A stretch of 47,240 nucleotides of DNA from an uncultured Prevotellaceae bacterium (GTDB taxonomy: Bacteria; Bacteroidota; Bacteroidia; Bacteroidales; Muribaculaceae): contig CAMVBJ010000025.1 in assembly GCA_947165675.1 (NCBI GenBank), positions 1-47,240 on the forward strand, given 5' to 3'. The translations under genes were made by a program, and so were the position numbers. Numbering within the stretch: the stretch's first letter is position 1; each line of letters opens with the position of its first letter. Below, piece after piece: positions 9,869-18,259 of this stretch. Under the pieces are notes generated by a model. The model worked only from the letters and a program-made list of their open reading frames with translations. It ran no database searches and was not told where the DNA came from.

Positions 9869-9876
9869 CAAACGTA
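9869..9876 (-). promoter_or_regulatory. Candidate -7 box for ftsK
   Basis: TACGTTTG on the minus strand fits TAnnTTTG and leaves a leader of about 65 nt. No -33 element is apparent in the A/T runs upstream, so this is tentative. Confidence 0.4.
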
Positions 9877-9917
9877 AATCACCCCCTATTTTTTTAAAAA
9901 AAGGAAAAAATGTGTTT

Positions 9918-11399
9918 TCAGTCTTTTTTCCAGAATGAACGGGTGAAGATGACCAGCACGGTGAATAGTTCAAGGCGACCCACCATCATCTCCATAGCGA
10001 GTACCCATTTTGCAGCGGGATGCAGTACCACCCATGAGCTGCTGGGGCCCGTGATACCATAGCCGATGCCCACGTTGCTGATGGCTGACATTGATGTGTA
10101 CATTGCGTCAAATACAGGTACGCCGAAGAATGTCAAGTATAATGCAACGACCATGATGATGAGGATATAGACAGTGAAGAAGGTGTTTACCTTGTTCACC
10201 ACGTGACTGGGCACAGGCTTGCCATCGACATGGACCGCGCGCACCGAGTTGGTGTGTAACACACGATAGAATTCGTTAGCGGTGTTCTTTAACAGGACAA
10301 TCAGGCGATCCATCTTGGCACCACCTGACGTTGATCCGGCCATACCGCCGAAGAACATCATCACCATGAGTACTACTGTGACAAACTCACCGCTATCCTC
10401 GTAGTCAAATGTTGAGAATCCTGTCGAAGTAATAGCTGACAACGTGTCAAAGGCACTGTAAATCAATCGGTCGCCATGGGTGTCTAAGAAACCCTTGTAG
10501 CCCATGTATGCCATGATGGCTATCGTGGTAATGAGCGTGGTCATGCAGTACCAGCGCAGGGTGTTGTTCTTGGTCAGGCGCTTGAAGTTGCCACGGCCCA
10601 CGGCGGCGATGAGCGAAAAGCTGATGCCACCGATGAACATGAAGATAATAACAACGATGAACACATAGCTCGATTGCCAGTAGTCCAGACCGATGTTCTT
10701 GGTAGAGTAGCCACCGGTCGAGGTTGTTGTCATCGCATGACAGATGGCGTCAAAGCAATCCATTGGTCCAGCATAAAGCAATGCGGTTAGCAGAGCTGTC
10801 AGACCGATGTAGATGATCCATAAGTCCTTGGCCGTCTGGCTTACTCGTGGGCGCAAGCGCTCATGAGTTATGCCGGTCACTTCGGCATTAAACAGGGCAA
10901 TGCCTCCCTTCTGGTTCAACATGGGTATCACGGCAAGGGTGAACAGGATGATACCCATGCCTCCAATCCACTGGGTCATCGCGCGCCAGAAGAGTACCCC
11001 TCGCGGAATTTCCTCGACATAACGAATCACACTCGACCCCGTGGTGGTGAAACCAGCCATGGTCTCAAAGAAGGCGTCAGTCACATTATTAAATGTGTCA
11101 CTGAACAGGTAGGGCAACATGCCGAACAACGAGAAGAAAACCCAGATGATTGCCGTCAACATCAAGCCTTCACGTTTATGCATGGAGCTGCTGCGGGGCT
11201 TGATGCCAAATGCCATTGCTGAGCCAGCTCCGGCTGTTATGGCTGCACTGTACAAGAATGCCCAAAGGGCGGTCTCCTCGTCATAGTACCACGAGATAGC
11301 TAACGGGAAAAGCATGAAGGCGGCCTCGATGAGGAGTAGCCATCCCTGCATACGCAGCACGATAGCGAAGTTGATATTTTGATTGATCTGCTTGGGCAT
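9918..11399 (-). CDS. trkH: Trk-type potassium uptake protein, membrane subunit
   Basis: 493 residues, an inner-membrane K+ channel subunit with four pore-loop repeats. The selectivity-filter segments are visible in order: FTTTGSSVI, TTSTGGYST, TSTGFST and SNVGIGYG. Each sits between hydrophobic helices, as in TrkH/KtrB. It follows trkA by 36 bases on the same strand, so both parts of the transporter come from one transcript. The order dxs-trkA-trkH is, from memory, common in Bacteroidales. K+ uptake coupled to H+ or Na+ and gated by TrkA is established for the family. Confidence 0.95.
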   Translation of the reverse strand: MPKQINQNINFAIVLRMQGWLLLIEAAFMLFPLAISWYYDEETALWAFLYSAAITAGAGSAMAFGIKPRSSSMHKREGLMLTAIIWVFFSLFGMLPYLFSDTFNNVTDAFFETMAGFTTTGSSVIRYVEEIPRGVLFWRAMTQWIGGMGIILFTLAVIPMLNQKGGIALFNAEVTGITHERLRPRVSQTAKDLWIIYIGLTALLTALLYAGPMDCFDAICHAMTTTSTGGYSTKNIGLDYWQSSYVFIVVIIFMFIGGISFSLIAAVGRGNFKRLTKNNTLRWYCMTTLITTIAIMAYMGYKGFLDTHGDRLIYSAFDTLSAITSTGFSTFDYEDSGEFVTVVLMVMMFFGGMAGSTSGGAKMDRLIVLLKNTANEFYRVLHTNSVRAVHVDGKPVPSHVVNKVNTFFTVYILIIMVVALYLTFFGVPVFDAMYTSMSAISNVGIGYGITGPSSSWVVLHPAAKWVLAMEMMVGRLELFTVLVIFTRSFWKKD

Positions 11400-11435
11400 C
11401 TCTGATTCAATTCTTAATTAACTAATGCCTGTAGT

Positions 11436-12767
11436 CTAAGAGAAATACTTGTCCAGCTTGTGCATCGCACCTTGCAGGCAGAAGACCACTACGTGGTCGC
11501 CCGCCTGAATGCGTGTGTTACCGCCAACAAGCATTCCCCTGCCATTGCGCACAAGTCCGGCGATAGTGAAGTCTCGGCTCAATTTCAAGTCCTTGACCTC
11601 GGCTCGGGTAACACGGTCACCCTCCTCAACGATGACCTCGGCTACTTCAGCGTCAGCCAGTGCTAAGCAGCGTGCGTTGTCCTCGTCGGCGTCAATCAGG
11701 ATTTGGAAGATACGGCTTGACGCTAACAACTTCTTGTTGACGATGGTACCGATGTTGAGCGCCTCGGCCTCATTGATGAACTGGATGTCTTCGACCTGGG
11801 CAATGGTCTTGGGTACACCGTTGGTCTTGGCAATCATGCAAGCCATCATGTTGACGGCACTGTTCTCGCCCAGGGCGATAAACGCATCATAGTAGCTCAC
11901 GCTCTCCTCTTCGCTCAATTCCGAGTCGCGAAAGTCGCCCTGCACCAGTTTACAGTTGGGATAACGCTGTGCCAGCTCCTCGCAACGCTCCTCGTTTTCA
12001 TCGATAATCTTGATGTCAACACTCTTGCCTATTTTCTTGATAAGCTGCTCGGCGATGTCATTCCCACCCACGATAAGCACATTGTCAACAGGAGTCTGCA
12101 CCTTGCCACATGCTTCACGCACATCCTCTATATAGTCACGTGTGGTGGCGATATACACAATGTCATTCTCCTGGATGACATCCTCGCCATTAGGAATGAT
12201 GATCTCTCGGTTGCGCTTGATTGCCGACACGTGCAGGAACTGACTGATGTCTGACAAATCCTTGAGCATACGGTTGACGATAATGGCATTGCTGCGTATT
12301 TTTACTCCCACAACGATGAGCTCACCGTCAAATAATTCAAACCAGTTTCGGGCCCATGTACGCTTCAACGCACTGGCTATTTCCTTGGCGGCAAGCATCT
12401 CGGGATAGATCAGATGGTCGATGCCGAGCTTGGTGAAGTGTTCGCGCCAATTCGCGTTAAAGAATTCGTCATTGTCGATGCGGGCAACGGTCTTCTTAGC
12501 ACCTAATTTCTTGGCCATCGAGCATGCTAAGATGTTGCGGGCCTCGCTCTTGGTCACTGCAATGAACAGGTCACATGCTCCCGTCTTGATAGCGTTGAGG
12601 TCACTGAAGGAGATAGCACTTCCCTGATGAGTAAGCAGGTTGTAGTTCTCAAGGGGTTCGAGTTTCTTGTTATCAACGTCCATGACGATGATATCCTGCT
12701 TCTCATTGCTGAGCATCTTGGCCAAGTGGGTCCCGACTTCTCCAGCGCCGGCAATAACGATTCTCAT
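11436..12767 (-). CDS. trkA: Trk system potassium uptake regulatory subunit
   Basis: 443 residues in the duplicated TrkA arrangement: an RCK N-domain with the nucleotide-binding loop GAGEVGTHLA at residues 7-16, a TrkA-C domain, a second RCK N-domain starting NVLIVGGNDIAEQL near residue 229, and a second TrkA-C domain. Acidic residues end the second strand of each Rossmann unit (IIVMDVD, IKIIDENEE), fitting NAD(H)/ATP binding. It sits on the cytoplasmic face and gates TrkH. Dxs ends 29 bases upstream and trkH starts 36 bases downstream. Confidence 0.95.
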   Translation of the reverse strand: MRIVIAGAGEVGTHLAKMLSNEKQDIIVMDVDNKKLEPLENYNLLTHQGSAISFSDLNAIKTGACDLFIAVTKSEARNILACSMAKKLGAKKTVARIDNDEFFNANWREHFTKLGIDHLIYPEMLAAKEIASALKRTWARNWFELFDGELIVVGVKIRSNAIIVNRMLKDLSDISQFLHVSAIKRNREIIIPNGEDVIQENDIVYIATTRDYIEDVREACGKVQTPVDNVLIVGGNDIAEQLIKKIGKSVDIKIIDENEERCEELAQRYPNCKLVQGDFRDSELSEEESVSYYDAFIALGENSAVNMMACMIAKTNGVPKTIAQVEDIQFINEAEALNIGTIVNKKLLASSRIFQILIDADEDNARCLALADAEVAEVIVEEGDRVTRAEVKDLKLSRDFTIAGLVRNGRGMLVGGNTRIQAGDHVVVFCLQGAMHKLDKYFS

Positions 12768-12796
12768 GAGTCTATATGAAATTGGTTATTAATATA

Positions 12797-14710
12797 TTAT
12801 TTGTCAAGCAGCAGCTTGATGGTCTCTTCAAGTGACTTGGCATCCATCCCACAGCGCTCATGGAGCTGAGCTACGGTGCCCTGGTGCACAAACTCATCTT
12901 GCACGCCCAGCATCTTGAGGCGTGTGTCTCGATGATGCAACACAATCCACTCTGCAACAGCCGTGCCCAGGCCACCCATCACCGTGCCATCCTCGATGGT
13001 GATGATGCTGTGGTAGTGGGTAGTGGCTTCCTCCAGGATTTCCTCATCGATGGGCTTGAGAAAAATCATGTCATAGTGTCCCACGTTGATGCCTTGTTCC
13101 TTGAGGCTATTAACCACCTTGATGACGGTATTGCCGATGTGGCCAATGCTCAGGACTGCCACGCCCTGGCCTTGGCTCATGCAACGTCCACGCCCGATGG
13201 GCAGTGTGTGCATCTCGTTGTGCCAGTCAGCGATGACACCCTTGCCACGTGGGTAGCGGATGGCAAATGGACCATGATTGTCGTTCTGGGCAGTGAACAT
13301 CAAGTTGCGTAGGTCATGCTCGTTGATAGGTGATGACACGATCATGCCAGGGATGCAGCGCAAGTATGCCAAGTCAAATAGACCGTGGTGCGTCACGCCG
13401 TCCTCACCGACGATGCCACCTCGGTCGATGCAGAAGGTCACTGGTAGCCCCTGAATGGCCACATCGTGGATGATTGAGTCATAACTACGTTGCAGGAAGG
13501 TGCTGTAGATGGCACAATAGGGGCGCATGCCGTCCTTGGCAAGGCCTCCGGCAAATGTCACCGCATGCCCCTCGCTGATGCCCACGTCAAAAGCTCGCCT
13601 CGGCATCGCCTCCAGCATCAGCGACATCGATGTGCCACTGGGCATGGCTGCTGTGATGCCCACGATCCTTTCGTTCTTCTCGGCTAACTCGACCAGCGTC
13701 TTGCCAAACACGTCTTGGTACTTGATGGGTCCGCCCTTGCCACCCTTGGAACGCTCACCTGTTTCCTCGTCAAACTTGCCTGGAGCATGCCAAGTGGCAG
13801 GGTCGGCCTCGGCTGCCGCAAATCCCTTACCCTTAACCGTGCGCACGTGTACCAGCTTGGGACCTTCCATATCCTTGATTTCGCGGAATATCTTGACCAA
13901 CCGTTTCACGTCATGACCGTCATACAGGCCAAAGTAGCGTATATTCAAACCCTCGAAGATATTCTGCTGACCCGAGAACAGGGACTTCAATGCATTGCTG
14001 AAACGCATGATCAGGCCCTTGCGGTTATCGTTGATGACGTTATGGCGACGCAGGAACTGATATGTCTTGTAGCGCAGTTTATTATAGCGGTGAGACGTGT
14101 GCAGGTCGTTCATGTAGGAGCTCAGGGCACCCACGTTGGCATCAATGGCCATGTCGTTGTCGTTGAGTACGATGATCAGATTATTGGGATTGGTCGTGGC
14201 ATTATTGATGCCTTCAAAGGCCAGTCCTCCGCTGATGCTTGCATCACCGATTATGGCTACCACCTTACGGTCTTTATTATCCTGTAGTTCAGCAGCAATA
14301 GCCATTCCCAGTGCAGCCGAGATACTGTTGGACGCGTGACCGGCAGTGAAGGTGTCATACTCGCTCTCGGCAGGATTGGGAAATCCACTCAGGCCGTCCA
14401 ACTTGCGGTTGTCGTCGAACTGGTCGCGGCGACCTGTCAAGATCTTGTGGGCATAGGCTTGATGGCCCACGTCCCACACCAGACGATCATCAGGCGTGTT
14501 AAACACATAGTGCAATGCCACCACTATCTCAACGGCACCCATGCTCGATGCGAAATGGCCTGGGTTGCTCGATAGCTCGTGTATCATGAATTGCCGCAAT
14601 TCATGGCACACCTGCGGCAGCTTGTCGATATTGAGTTTTCTCAAGTCGGCAGGCGTGTCGATGGTCGCCAGCAGTGGACAATGTTGTTGTATATAGGAGT
14701 TCTTTGTCAT
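12797..14710 (-). CDS. dxs: 1-deoxy-D-xylulose-5-phosphate synthase
   Basis: 637 residues. Dxs joins pyruvate and glyceraldehyde 3-phosphate with TPP as cofactor, the first step of the MEP isoprenoid pathway, and also feeds thiamine and pyridoxal synthesis. Visible motifs are SSNPGHFASSMGAVE near the N-terminus, the TPP/Mg site GDASISGGLAFEGINN, the catalytic-region DRGGIVGEDGVTHHG, and YPRGKG near the start of the C-terminal domain. The length is that of the family. It starts three bases after a 58-residue membrane protein gene and continues into trkA and trkH. Confidence 0.96.
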   Translation of the reverse strand: MTKNSYIQQHCPLLATIDTPADLRKLNIDKLPQVCHELRQFMIHELSSNPGHFASSMGAVEIVVALHYVFNTPDDRLVWDVGHQAYAHKILTGRRDQFDDNRKLDGLSGFPNPAESEYDTFTAGHASNSISAALGMAIAAELQDNKDRKVVAIIGDASISGGLAFEGINNATTNPNNLIIVLNDNDMAIDANVGALSSYMNDLHTSHRYNKLRYKTYQFLRRHNVINDNRKGLIMRFSNALKSLFSGQQNIFEGLNIRYFGLYDGHDVKRLVKIFREIKDMEGPKLVHVRTVKGKGFAAAEADPATWHAPGKFDEETGERSKGGKGGPIKYQDVFGKTLVELAEKNERIVGITAAMPSGTSMSLMLEAMPRRAFDVGISEGHAVTFAGGLAKDGMRPYCAIYSTFLQRSYDSIIHDVAIQGLPVTFCIDRGGIVGEDGVTHHGLFDLAYLRCIPGMIVSSPINEHDLRNLMFTAQNDNHGPFAIRYPRGKGVIADWHNEMHTLPIGRGRCMSQGQGVAVLSIGHIGNTVIKVVNSLKEQGINVGHYDMIFLKPIDEEILEEATTHYHSIITIEDGTVMGGLGTAVAEWIVLHHRDTRLKMLGVQDEFVHQGTVAQLHERCGMDAKSLEETIKLLLDK

Positions 14711-14713
14711 GGT

Positions 14714-14890
14714 TTAGTCTTTTTTTCTCACATATTTCTTGTAGAGAGGGACAAACACGATGATGCCCGACGCCAAGATGGTGAAAATCACCATGAAGTC
14801 TATGCGGGCAGCACGTGTGATCAGCATCCAGCACAATCCCACCCACAAGAGCAGGATGCAAGCGAAGCGTATGATATTGCCAGTAGTCAT
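14714..14890 (-). CDS. Small two-helix membrane protein leading the dxs-trkA-trkH operon
   Basis: 58 residues, MTTGNIIRFACILLL to KKYVRKKD. There are two hydrophobic segments, about residues 8-24 (FACILLLWVGLCWMLI) and 32-51 (FMVIFTILASGIIVFVPLY), and a basic tail (KKYVRKK) that predicts cytoplasmic ends. The stop codon is three bases before the dxs ATG and a good -7 box lies 26 bases upstream of the start, so it looks like the first gene of the operon. I do not recognise the family. A longer frame on the same strand (14601-14861) runs out of frame through the dxs start and is not credible. Confidence 0.6.
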   Translation of the reverse strand: MTTGNIIRFACILLLWVGLCWMLITRAARIDFMVIFTILASGIIVFVPLYKKYVRKKD

Positions 14891-14916
14891 AATCTCGTCA
14901 AGAATTGTCTAAACTG

Positions 14917-14924
14917 CAAAGGTA
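14917..14924 (-). promoter_or_regulatory. -7 box of the dxs-trkA-trkH operon
   Basis: TACCTTTG on the minus strand matches TAnnTTTG exactly and lies 26 nt before the start of the small membrane protein gene. No matching -33 TTTG is seen. Confidence 0.6.
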
Positions 14925-14973
14925 ATCATATTTTGCGAATCTTTCCTCATTTGTCATTTTTTTTTCGTACATG

Positions 14974-15011
14974 AAAAAACAATAGAGACACGATATTTCG
15001 CGCCTCTATTG
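14974..15011 (-). terminator. Intrinsic terminator after C10 protease 1
   Basis: CAATAGAG (14980-14987) pairs with CTCTATTG (15004-15011). Read on the minus strand, the hairpin ends in TTTTTTC. It lies about 50 nt after the stop codon at 15063. Confidence 0.75.
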
Positions 15012-15062
15012 CTGTCGTTAGTCGTTAGTTAGACTTTAATGGTTGTTGGCATTCCTGTTGCA

Positions 15063-16457
15063 TTAATTCTGGCTCAGCAACATGTCGATCAGGGCAGTAA
15101 CGTCGGCGATGCTGACGTTCTGGTCGCCGTTTACGTCGGCAGCTTTGTTGTCGATGGCGTCACCAGCCAGCAGCAGGTCGATCAAGGCGGTAACGTCGGC
15201 AATAGTCACATTATTGTCACCGTTCACGTCACCGGTCATCACCTCGGGCTCATCTCCACCTCCAGGAATGACATAACCCTCATGGGGATAGCAACCAATA
15301 ACCATCTGATTTCCGCTGTTGCTGCTCTGGCTGAAATCCCAAATCTCATCGTCACCATAAGGATGGAAAGACATGGCGTCGATTTCATACCAGCCGTCAA
15401 ACTTGCCGTTGAAACCCCAATTCATGTGGAATCGGCCTTCGGCATCAACACCATCGAGTACCCATGCATGACCTTCCCAGACGTCATGGTAGGGGATGGG
15501 ACGGCCGGCTTCGAGCTCGGTGCATATCAGTTCACACCATTCATCAATGGTATAATCGTTAGAATTATCGGTGTAGTAGAATGCATCTTTGCCAATCAAT
15601 TGCAAGTTCTCATTGAAACCAAAGGTTTTGAAACCGTCTCGCTGATCATAAGAATAACTGCCTGTGCTTGTGCCGCTATTTCCATAGCGAGACTTGCAGG
15701 CTTGTCCGCAGTAGCGGCTCAACTTGGCAACTTCATTGGCCTGATCTTCGGTATAATCTACAATAATAGGGTTACCAGTCACGGGATCGTAGTAGCGGTA
15801 TTGGTCAAGAATCAGGTCATAGTTAAATGTGGTGGCGGGCAGACTGGTGTAGTTACCAGAGTAGCCCGGGACTGCCGATACTTCACTCGGGTATTTCCAG
15901 TAGTTCATGACTTGTGCCATGGCAAGAGGGGCACAACCCACCGAAGTGCGTTGTCCTAAGGCGTTCGTCGGACACAGGAGGTTCCATGGTTCACCTTGTC
16001 CCCAACTACTCTTCAGCATTGGATCGATAGGGGTTGAGCGCTTTGTTGTTTTCACTGGAACGGTCTTGCCTTTGTAGGCCTGTGCAGTTTCAATCTGGCC
16101 CTTGAGCATATTCAGGTAACCCTTCATGTTCACGGGCAGGTTGTTCATGTCGATGTTGCCCTTGTCACCATAGGCCAGCACCTGCTTGGCGCGGTCGTCA
16201 CCAGCGATGATGACCCAACCGCCACCCTGGATGTTAAACACGTAGTAGGCGTTGCCCTCAACGCTCGACTTCTCGGCATGAGCGAGCTTCAAGTCGGCCA
16301 TGGCAGGAGCCTTGAGCATACCCTTGGCGGCCATAGTCTGTTTCACAAAGTTGTTGGCTGCCTGACGAGCAGCGTTCACGTCAACATTACCAGCATTGGC
16401 AGCCATCAGACCCGCAAGTGCCAGTACACAAGAAAAACTGAGTTTCTTAAAGTTCAT
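15063..16457 (-). CDS. Secreted C10 (streptopain-like) cysteine protease 1 with dockerin-like pair
   Basis: 464 residues. A signal peptide (MNFKKLSFSCVLALAGLMAA) is followed by an inhibitory prodomain (about 25-125, including YYVFNIQGGGWVIIAGDDRA) and the C10 catalytic domain (about 140-395). The catalytic Cys is C175 in TSVGCAPLAMAQ and the catalytic His is H330 in EGHAWVLDG, followed by the family segment NWGFNGKFDGWY. The tail holds two dockerin-like calcium loops (DVNGDNNVTIADVTALID and DVNGDQNVSIADVTALID). The family includes streptopain and interpain A, broad-specificity secreted proteases activated by removal of the prodomain. The gene has its own promoter and terminator. It shares its N- and C-terminal parts almost word for word with the next gene, while the middle differs. 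Confidence 0.88.
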   Translation of the reverse strand: MNFKKLSFSCVLALAGLMAANAGNVDVNAARQAANNFVKQTMAAKGMLKAPAMADLKLAHAEKSSVEGNAYYVFNIQGGGWVIIAGDDRAKQVLAYGDKGNIDMNNLPVNMKGYLNMLKGQIETAQAYKGKTVPVKTTKRSTPIDPMLKSSWGQGEPWNLLCPTNALGQRTSVGCAPLAMAQVMNYWKYPSEVSAVPGYSGNYTSLPATTFNYDLILDQYRYYDPVTGNPIIVDYTEDQANEVAKLSRYCGQACKSRYGNSGTSTGSYSYDQRDGFKTFGFNENLQLIGKDAFYYTDNSNDYTIDEWCELICTELEAGRPIPYHDVWEGHAWVLDGVDAEGRFHMNWGFNGKFDGWYEIDAMSFHPYGDDEIWDFSQSSNSGNQMVIGCYPHEGYVIPGGGDEPEVMTGDVNGDNNVTIADVTALIDLLLAGDAIDNKAADVNGDQNVSIADVTALIDMLLSQN

Positions 16458-16520
16458 AGTGTAGTTCTGTCTTGAAAAGGTTTATAATGATAGTTAAAAT
16501 GTGCATCGTTTTGAGCACCA

Positions 16521-16528
16521 CAAAAATA
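16521..16528 (-). promoter_or_regulatory. -7 box and leader of C10 protease 1
   Basis: TATTTTTG on the minus strand. The roughly 60-nt leader contains TTATAAACCTTTTCAAGACA, also present in the leader of protease 2. Confidence 0.55.
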
Positions 16529-16583
16529 GGTATTTTTCGCCAAACTATAATCTTGATAATTAAGAAAAAGATGATGATTCCTT

Positions 16584-16616
16584 AAAAACAAGGATGCCGT
16601 GTTCTTGGCATCCTTG
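16584..16616 (-). terminator. Intrinsic terminator after C10 protease 2
   Basis: CAAGGATGCC (16589-16598) and GGCATCCTTG (16607-16616) form a perfect 10-bp stem, followed on the minus strand by TTTTTA. Confidence 0.85.
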
Positions 16617-16651
16617 TTGTTGGTCTTAGTTGATACCTATAGCCTATAGTC

Positions 16652-18046
16652 TTAATTCTGGCTCAGGAGCATGTCGATCAATGCAGTTACGTCAGCAATG
16701 CTTACGTTCTGGTCGCCGTTCACGTCGGCAGTCTGATTGTCGATGGTGCCACCAGCAAGCAGCAGGTCGATCAAGGCGGTAACATCGGCAATAGTCACAT
16801 TCTTGTCACCGTTCACGTCACCAATGATCACTTCTTCATCGGTGGGAGCGTTGGGCGAGACATAACCCTCAAAAGGGAACAGGTCGATGACCATGAACAA
16901 GCCGTAGTTCAGATTGAGCGTCTGACCTTGAACCGTCGGGGTGAAAGCACCAAATGCGTAGTAGCCATCTGCGCTGCCGTAATAACCCCAATTGCAATGA
17001 TACAGGCCATTGGCATCCACACCATCAACGACAAAGGCGTGACCATCTACGCCACCTTCCGATGAGTAGGGGATGGGATGTCCAGCTTCGAGCTGTTCAT
17101 TGATGAGGGCAATCCACTCCTCGTCAGTGTAATCCCAGGTGTTCCAGGTCTCACGTGAAGCCCATGCCTCAATACCCACGAGCTTGGCGCTGGAGTCATA
17201 ACCCATAGCCAGGAAACCATTCTTCTGCTTCAAGACGTTGGTGCCACTGCCATCGGTGGCAAAGTTCATGAGGCAGGATTGGGATGCATAGCGGCACAAC
17301 TTGCCAACTTCATCCTTGTTCTCCTGGGTGACACCTGCAACCAATCCAAGTCGGCCATCTTCGGTCAGATAAGTATATTGATCAAGGATCAGGTCATAGT
17401 TAAAGGTTGTGGCATCCAGTGCGGGAACGAAGGAATAGCTGTATTCATTGCGATAAGAAGGCAGTCCGCTGCTCTCCTTGGGATACTCCCAGTAATTCAG
17501 AATCTGAGCCATAGCCAGACCTGCACAACCCACGGGACAAGCCTCGCCATAGGACGTCGGACACTGGCTGCCGAAGAAAAAGTCTTGGCCCCAGTTGGAT
17601 TTCATCAGCGGTTCGACGGCCTTGGTACGCTTGGGTGCCTGCGAGCGGGGAAATTCTCCCTTGTAGTTCTGTACCTTCTCAATTTGGAATTTGAAGCGGT
17701 CCAGATAGCCCTTGGCATTGGTAGGCAGGTTGTTCATGTCGATGCTGCCCTTGTCACCATAAGCAAGCACTTGGTTAGCGCGGTCGTCACCAGCGATGAT
17801 GACCCAACCGCCACCCTGGATGTTGAACACGTAGTAGGCATTGCCATCAACGCTCGACTTCTCGGCATGAGCGAGCTTCATGTCGGCCATGGCAGGAGCC
17901 TTGAACATTCCCTTGGAGGCAAGGTTTTGTTTCACAAAGTTGGTAGCTGCCTGACGGGCAGCGTTCACGTCAACATTACCGGCATTAGCAGCCATCAGGC
18001 CAGCAAGTGCCAGTACACAAGAAAAACTGAGTCTCTTGAAGTTCAT
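16652..18046 (-). CDS. Secreted C10 cysteine protease 2 with dockerin-like pair
   Basis: 464 residues, exactly the length of protease 1. The signal peptide and prodomain (residues 1-120) differ from protease 1 at only a few positions, and the last 55 residues (DVNGDKNVTIADVTALID, DVNGDQNVSIADVTALID) are nearly identical. The catalytic core between is much more different. The catalytic Cys is C174 (CPVGCAGLAMAQ) and the His is H336 (DGHAFVVDG), with NWGYYGSADGYY after it. The substrate-binding region from about 185 to 330 has insertions and substitutions relative to protease 1. Extracellular proteolysis is inferred from the family. The gene is a separate transcription unit with its own -7 box and terminator. 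Confidence 0.88.
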   Translation of the reverse strand: MNFKRLSFSCVLALAGLMAANAGNVDVNAARQAATNFVKQNLASKGMFKAPAMADMKLAHAEKSSVDGNAYYVFNIQGGGWVIIAGDDRANQVLAYGDKGSIDMNNLPTNAKGYLDRFKFQIEKVQNYKGEFPRSQAPKRTKAVEPLMKSNWGQDFFFGSQCPTSYGEACPVGCAGLAMAQILNYWEYPKESSGLPSYRNEYSYSFVPALDATTFNYDLILDQYTYLTEDGRLGLVAGVTQENKDEVGKLCRYASQSCLMNFATDGSGTNVLKQKNGFLAMGYDSSAKLVGIEAWASRETWNTWDYTDEEWIALINEQLEAGHPIPYSSEGGVDGHAFVVDGVDANGLYHCNWGYYGSADGYYAFGAFTPTVQGQTLNLNYGLFMVIDLFPFEGYVSPNAPTDEEVIIGDVNGDKNVTIADVTALIDLLLAGGTIDNQTADVNGDQNVSIADVTALIDMLLSQN

Positions 18047-18110
18047 AGTAGTTTGTCTTGAAAAGGTTTATAATAATGATTCTAAGAAATATGCATTCAA
18101 ATCAGTTCGC

Positions 18111-18118
18111 CAAAATTA
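18111..18118 (-). promoter_or_regulatory. -7 box of C10 protease 2
   Basis: TAATTTTG on the minus strand, 64 nt before the start codon. The leader carries the same 20-nt element as protease 1. Confidence 0.6.
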
Positions 18119-18184
18119 TGAATTTTTTTTCACAGTCACAGTCTTTTTCAAGAAAAAACCGTCATGAAGTATAAAAACCTACCG

Positions 18185-18228
18185 AAAAACACACATTAGG
18201 CGTTAGTTATGATATCTAACGCCTAATG
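18185..18228 (-). terminator. Intrinsic terminator after C10 proteases 3 and 4
   Basis: CATTAGGCGTTAG (18194-18206) and CTAACGCCTAATG (18216-18228) form a perfect 13-bp stem. On the minus strand it is followed by TGTGTTTTTC. It ends the transcript of the gene at 18260-19630. Confidence 0.8.
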
Positions 18229-18259
18229 CTTGAAAAGCGTATGCCTATATGCTATATTG

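Noticed and set aside
14601-14861. 86-codon minus-strand frame overlapping the start of dxs
   Set aside because: It crosses dxs out of frame and lacks recognisable features. The 58-codon frame ending three bases before dxs has membrane helices and a promoter and is the better gene.
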